Assembly (NCBI GenBank): GCA_965249175.1
Contig: OZ252227.1
Location: 5,952,001 to 6,016,000 of the forward strand
Direction: 5' to 3'
DNA: 64,000 nt
DNA from: CAZYFH01 sp965249175
Lineage (GTDB): Bacteria; Acidobacteriota; Vicinamibacteria; Vicinamibacterales; UBA8438
Below are positions 60,398 to 64,000 of this stretch, in pieces. Positions within the stretch are counted from its first letter, which is position 1, and the number at the start of each line of letters is the position of its first letter. The notes beneath the pieces are model-generated. The model saw nothing but the letters and a program-made list of their open reading frames with translations, was not told where the DNA came from and made no database searches. The position numbers and the translations under genes are program-made.

Positions 60398-61687
60398 CTA
60401 CGCGGGCGGCTCGATCACCTCGAGGCCGCGCATATAGGGCCGGAGGACCTCCGGAATCACAACCGACCCATCGCGCTGCTGGTAGTTCTCGAGGATCGCA
60501 ATCAGTGCGCGGCCGACCGCGACGCCCGACCCGTTGAGCGTATGCACCAGCTCCGGCGTGCCCTTCCCGTCTCGGCGGAAACGGATGTTGGCACGCCGTG
60601 CCTGAAACGCTTCCGTGTTGCTACACGACGAGATCTCCCGATACGCGCGCTGTCCAGGGAGCCAGACCTCGAGGTCGTAGGTCTTCGCCGCCGCAAACCC
60701 CATGTCGCCGGTGCAGAGCGTCACGGTGCGATACGGGAGGCCGAGCTGCCGAAGCACCGTTTCGGCGTGGCCGGTGAGCTCCTCGAGCACCTCGTACGAC
60801 TGCTCGGGCGTGGCAAACGCGACGAGCTCGACCTTGTCGAACTGATGCTGGCGGATCAATCCCCGCACGTCCTTGCCGTACGATCCGGCTTCGCTCCGGA
60901 AGCACGGTGTATATGCCGCATACCGCGCGGGGAGCGCGCGCCCGTCGAGCACTTCGTCGCGATGCAGGTTGCAGAGGGGGACCTCGGCGGTCGGGATCAG
61001 ATAGAGGTCCCAATCGCCGGCCACTTTGAACAAGTCGGCTTCGAACTTCGGTAGGTTGCCGGTGCCGGTGAGTGCGGCGGCGCTGGCGAGAAACGGCGGC
61101 TCGACCTCGGTGTAGCCATGCTCGCCAGCGTGCAGATCGAGCATGAAGTCGATCAGCGCCCGGCTCATCCGCGCACCGGCGCCGATGAGCACGGCAAAGC
61201 GGGCGCCCGCGATCTTGCTCGCGCGTTCGAAGTCGAGAATCCCGAGCGCCGGGCCGAGATCCCAGTGCGACTGCGGCTCGAAATCGAACGCCCGCGGCTC
61301 GCCGTGCCGGCGGACCTCCGTGTTGTCGCGCGCGGACCCACCGACGGGCACGCTCTCGTGTGGCAGGTTGGGCAACGTCAGCGACATCGTGTCTCGCTCG
61401 GCTTCGATGACCGCGAGCGTGGCCTCCCGCTCTTTGATCAGCGTGCCGTGCGTGTGCCCCGTCGCGATCAGATCGTCCGCCGGTTGACCTGCCTTCTTGG
61501 CTTTTGCAATCTGCTCGCCGACGGACTTTCGCTCCCGGCGCGTCTGTTCGAGCACCGGGAGAATCGCGCGCCGCTCGCGGTCGAGGCGGACAAGCGTGTC
61601 GAGCTCGCCGCCAAGATCGGCGCCGCGTGTCTGGAGGCGTGTCCGCACCTCATCGAGCCGTTCACGGAGCAACGCAGGGTCAAGCAT
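60398..61687 (-). CDS. serS: Seryl-tRNA synthetase
   Basis: 429 residues. The N-terminal coiled-coil arm (LDEVRTRLQTRG to about residue 110) binds the variable arm of tRNA-Ser. Class II motif 2 is YTPCFRSEAGSYGKDVRGLI followed by RQHQFDKVELV, with YREISSCSNTEAFQARRANI, and motif 3 is LNGSGVAVGRALIAILENYQ. It charges tRNA-Ser with serine. The integration-site tRNA-Ser is 1.2 kb away. It starts only 8 bp from the divergent galU frame. Confidence 0.95.
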   Translation of the reverse strand: MLDPALLRERLDEVRTRLQTRGADLGGELDTLVRLDRERRAILPVLEQTRRERKSVGEQIAKAKKAGQPADDLIATGHTHGTLIKEREATLAVIEAERDTMSLTLPNLPHESVPVGGSARDNTEVRRHGEPRAFDFEPQSHWDLGPALGILDFERASKIAGARFAVLIGAGARMSRALIDFMLDLHAGEHGYTEVEPPFLASAAALTGTGNLPKFEADLFKVAGDWDLYLIPTAEVPLCNLHRDEVLDGRALPARYAAYTPCFRSEAGSYGKDVRGLIRQHQFDKVELVAFATPEQSYEVLEELTGHAETVLRQLGLPYRTVTLCTGDMGFAAAKTYDLEVWLPGQRAYREISSCSNTEAFQARRANIRFRRDGKGTPELVHTLNGSGVAVGRALIAILENYQQRDGSVVIPEVLRPYMRGLEVIEPPA

Positions 61688-61695
61688 CAGTGATC

Positions 61696-62607
61696 ATGAA
61701 TGATACGATCGCTGACCGCATGCCGACGACCGCATCGGTTCGAACCGTCGTCATCCCGGCCGCTGGACTCGGGACGCGCATGCTCCCCGCGACCAAGGCT
61801 ATCCCCAAGGAGCTCCTGACGCTCGTCGACCGACCGATCGTGCAGTATGGGGTCGAGGAAGCGGTGCGGTCCGGCGTCCGTCACGTCGTGTTCGTCACGA
61901 ATCCGGGCAACCTCATGACGGCGTCGCACTTCGCGACGGCCCCAGCGCTCGAAGAGGCCCTCGAGGCACGCGGGAAGAACGAGCTGCTCTCGGCCGTGCG
62001 CGCGCTGACGGCAATGGCCGAGGTCACGACGGTCCATCAGCCGGAGCCGCTCGGCCTCGGTCACGCCGTGCTCTGCAGCCGATCCGCCGTGGGTGACGCC
62101 CCGTTTGCCGTGCTGCTCCCCGACGACGTCATCGATGCCGACCCACCGGCGCTCCGCCAGATGCTCGACGTCTTCCGCGAGGTCGACGGCCCGGTCGTGC
62201 TCGTCGAGCGCGTCCCGCACGCCGCGGTCGATCGCTACGGCATCATCGATGCCCAGCCGGTCCGTGCCGGCGTGCATCGCGTCGTCGACATGCTGGAGAA
62301 GCCCGCACCCGACGCCGCGCCGTCGGACCTGGCCATCGTCGGCCGCTACATCCTGACGCCGGATGCCTTCCCCGCCCTCGAGGCGACCGGCGCGGGCTCA
62401 GGTGGCGAGATCCAACTCACCGACGCCCTTCGTCGCCTGCTCAAGGACCGTCCCATCCACGCGGTGGAGATCGACGGCAGTCGCCACGACGCCGGGACGA
62501 AGACCGGGTATCTCGAAGCGACGCTCCACTTCGCCGGCAAGCGGCCTGACCTCGCGGCAACGATTGATGCGGCCCTGGAGACGCGCCGGGCGGCGCGAAA
62601 GAGCTGA
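61696..62607 (+). CDS. galU: UTP-glucose-1-phosphate uridylyltransferase
   Basis: 303 residues from an ATG at 61696; a second ATG at 61720 fits the usual start of GalU and leaves more room for the serS promoter. The nucleotidyl-transferase signature is TVVIPAAGLGTRMLPATKAI followed by PKELLTLVDRP. QPEPLGLGHAVLCSRSAVGD, PFAVLLPDDVIDA and GRYILTPDAFPAL are the GalU sugar-binding set. It makes UDP-glucose for envelope polysaccharides. Confidence 0.9.
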   Translation: MNDTIADRMPTTASVRTVVIPAAGLGTRMLPATKAIPKELLTLVDRPIVQYGVEEAVRSGVRHVVFVTNPGNLMTASHFATAPALEEALEARGKNELLSAVRALTAMAEVTTVHQPEPLGLGHAVLCSRSAVGDAPFAVLLPDDVIDADPPALRQMLDVFREVDGPVVLVERVPHAAVDRYGIIDAQPVRAGVHRVVDMLEKPAPDAAPSDLAIVGRYILTPDAFPALEATGAGSGGEIQLTDALRRLLKDRPIHAVEIDGSRHDAGTKTGYLEATLHFAGKRPDLAATIDAALETRRAARKS

Positions 62608-62621
62608 CGGCGCGTGTCCGA

Positions 62622-62999
62622 CTACTTGGTCGCCGACGGCTCCGAGGATGACGACGACGACGACGACGGACCCGTCCCTGACTTCGATGTGGACTCGGAG
62701 TCGGACCCAGACGAGGACCCCGAGCCAGACTCCTTGGCGTCCTTCGACCCGGAGGTCTTCTTGGCCCCGTCCTTGTCGGATGACGCCTCGCTACCAGACG
62801 CCTCTTGATCCGCGCTCGGTTTCCGCGCGTAGTCGGTGACGTACCAGCCGGTCCCCTTGAACTGAAAAGCGGGCGACGACACCAGCTTCCTGACCTTGCC
62901 GCCGCAGGAGGGACAGATCGAGATGAGCTCGTCCGAAAATTTCTGGATGCGCTCGAACCGATGCCCACAGTCCTCGCACTCGTACTCGTAAAGCGGCAT
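62622..62999 (-). CDS. FmdB-family zinc-ribbon protein with Ser-rich tail
   Basis: 125 residues. MPLYEYECEDCGHRFERIQK and CPSCGGKVRKLVSSPAFQFK form the two CxxC knuckles and the FKG-W-YVTDY box of FmdB proteins, whose exact role is unknown (regulatory or ribosome-linked zinc proteins). The last 60 residues are Ser/Lys/Asp-rich and low complexity. The ATG at 62999 is chosen, as the frame is open upstream. It is convergent with galU (14 bp gap). Confidence 0.85.
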   Translation of the reverse strand: MPLYEYECEDCGHRFERIQKFSDELISICPSCGGKVRKLVSSPAFQFKGTGWYVTDYARKPSADQEASGSEASSDKDGAKKTSGSKDAKESGSGSSSGSDSESTSKSGTGPSSSSSSSSEPSATK

Positions 63000-63084
63000 C
63001 GTCGTCGCGGCCTCGTGTCTCGACCGACCGATCGTAGTGGCCAGGCCGGAGACGGTCAATTGGCGCCGTGGTCGGGCGCGCGCA

Positions 63085-64000
63085 TCACTCGAGCAGGGTG
63101 CCGGACCCCACCATCAGCTCGCGATGCATCCAGAACGGCAGCCCCCCATGCCCGAGGAGCCGGTCATGGAACCGTTGCAGGCCGAACGCGCCCCCGTCGG
63201 CGGCTTCGCAGTCGGCGCGGAGCTTCAGCAGCATCTGCTTCCCGAGGGCGTAGAGCACGTAGCCGGGGTCGAAGGTCCCGCGCTCTGCTTCCTGGCGGGC
63301 GCTGCTTTCTTCGAGATAGGCCTCGTCGCGGAAGAACCGCATCCCCTGCTCGACCGACAAATCCTCGGTGTGCAGCCTGAGGCCGACAACGGTCCGAGCC
63401 AGGCGCACGAGGGCCTCGGCGAGCTGGCCCAGCTTGATCTCCGTGTTCCCGCGCTCGAAGCCCTGGTCGAGCATCATCTGCTCGCAGTAGTGCGCCCAGC
63501 CCTCGACGAACGACGTGGGCGCGAAGAGGACCGATTTCCGCAGGGGCGAATCGACCTCGCGTAGGTGCTCGAAGTGCAGGAAGTGGCCGGGGTAGACCTC
63601 ATGCATCGAAATGGACCAGAGCGTGGCGTGGCTGAAATCCCTGAGGTGCTCCTGCCGCCGCGCCTCCGACCACGCGGGGTCGACGGTGGTGAGGTAGTAG
63701 TACGCGGCCAGCCGCTTCGCTTCGAAGGGACCGGCGGTCCACAGGCTGGCGAACGTCCACCGGTAGAAATCGGGCGTCGGCGCGACCACCACGCCGTCGT
63801 GGTCCGGGACCGTCACGATGCGCTTGCGCTGGATGAACGACCGCAGATCGCGCACCTGTCCTTCGACTGTCCCGATCAGTGCGTCAGCGTCGGGATGACG
63901 CGCCTTGACTTGGCGCCAGGCCTCCCGTGGATCGGCATCGATGTCGACCGCGACTCGCTTGAACTCCGCCTGGGTCGCCCGCAGCTCGCGCATGGCGACC
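63085..64000 (-). CDS. DUF885 family protein, N-terminus beyond the window
   Basis: At least 302 residues of the C-terminal part of a DUF885 protein (usually 550-600 residues). The zinc-type motif is SMHEVYPGHFLHFEHLR (HExxxGH), with the downstream Glu in PTSFVEGWAHYCEQMMLD. PHxxR-like structure ends in LPFWMHRELM. The frame continues past the window edge, so the ATG at 63993 is not the start. Such proteins are thought to be exported metallopeptidases, but the activity is not established. Confidence 0.8.
   Translation of the reverse strand, partial: VAMRELRATQAEFKRVAVDIDADPREAWRQVKARHPDADALIGTVEGQVRDLRSFIQRKRIVTVPDHDGVVVAPTPDFYRWTFASLWTAGPFEAKRLAAYYYLTTVDPAWSEARRQEHLRDFSHATLWSISMHEVYPGHFLHFEHLREVDSPLRKSVLFAPTSFVEGWAHYCEQMMLDQGFERGNTEIKLGQLAEALVRLARTVVGLRLHTEDLSVEQGMRFFRDEAYLEESSARQEAERGTFDPGYVLYALGKQMLLKLRADCEAADGGAFGLQRFHDRLLGHGGLPFWMHRELMVGSGTLLE

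Noticed and set aside
1..64000. CRISPR array, rRNA genes, prophage structural genes, replication origin
   Set aside because: No regularly spaced short repeats, no rRNA sequence, no capsid, portal or terminase genes, and no dnaA-box cluster were seen in reading through the window.

Overview
This is a GC-rich (about 65% by eye) bacterial chromosome segment with dense genes on both strands. No rRNA or ribosomal protein gene fixes the taxonomy. Several traits together suggest a soil- or marine-type Acidobacteriota, possibly Vicinamibacteria-like: many Tat- or Sec-exported oxidoreductases, PQQ beta-propeller proteins with a DWPQWRGP start, a sulfatase-like protein ending in an LRALGY motif, a PASTA-less Ser/Thr kinase N-lobe, DUF885 and DUF6351 proteins, and a fused CofG/CofH FO synthase. 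This assignment is an inference.

Layout. 1-6 kb: an MFS transporter fragment, then three FMN-dependent alpha-hydroxy-acid oxidase-like proteins (two with Tat signals, one carrying a CxxCH motif, one missing two substrate-binding residues) and a YceI-like protein. 6-12.6 kb: a pyridine nucleotide-disulfide oxidoreductase, an ECF-type sigma factor, reverse transsulfuration (cystathionine beta-synthase and gamma-lyase), a small CPxCG protein and a RelE/CopG toxin-antitoxin pair that cuts into an older NTF2-like gene. 12.6-25.4 kb: a BCCT transporter, PQQ proteins, a methyltransferase, a Tat-type epoxide hydrolase, a BI-1 protein and a sulfatase-like lipoprotein. 25.4-26.8 kb: IS256 copy 1. 26.8-32.6 kb: phospholipid-type membrane genes and an FO synthase beside a membrane-anchored split-barrel-like protein, which suggests deazaflavin chemistry. 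32.7-46.9 kb: an astacin-like protease, carboxymuconolactone decarboxylase-like exported proteins, a luciferase-like monooxygenase, SelO, an M50 protease, a second PQQ dehydrogenase, an amidohydrolase and a Fic protein.

47-59.2 kb is the accessory centre of the window. A complete tRNA-Ser(UGA) lies on the minus strand at 59069-59158. Its 3' half (58 bp) recurs as a direct repeat at 46985, 50628 and 55078. This divides about 12 kb into three tandem islets of roughly 3.6, 4.4 and 3.9 kb. Two of the displaced halves have different variable arms that still pair, and two islets share about 137 bp next to the repeat. None carries a recognisable integrase. The cargo is a truncated kinase, DUF6351, an XRE regulator, an amidohydrolase, a broken NHL propeller, an unfamiliar lower-GC secreted protein, HigBA, a CapA-like protein and IS256 copy 2.

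59.2-64 kb returns to conserved content: an FG-GAP protein, serS, galU, an FmdB-type zinc ribbon and a truncated DUF885 gene. At least six genes show clean single-base frameshifts, often at short homopolymers. These could be real decay or sequencing error, and the entries concerned say so.
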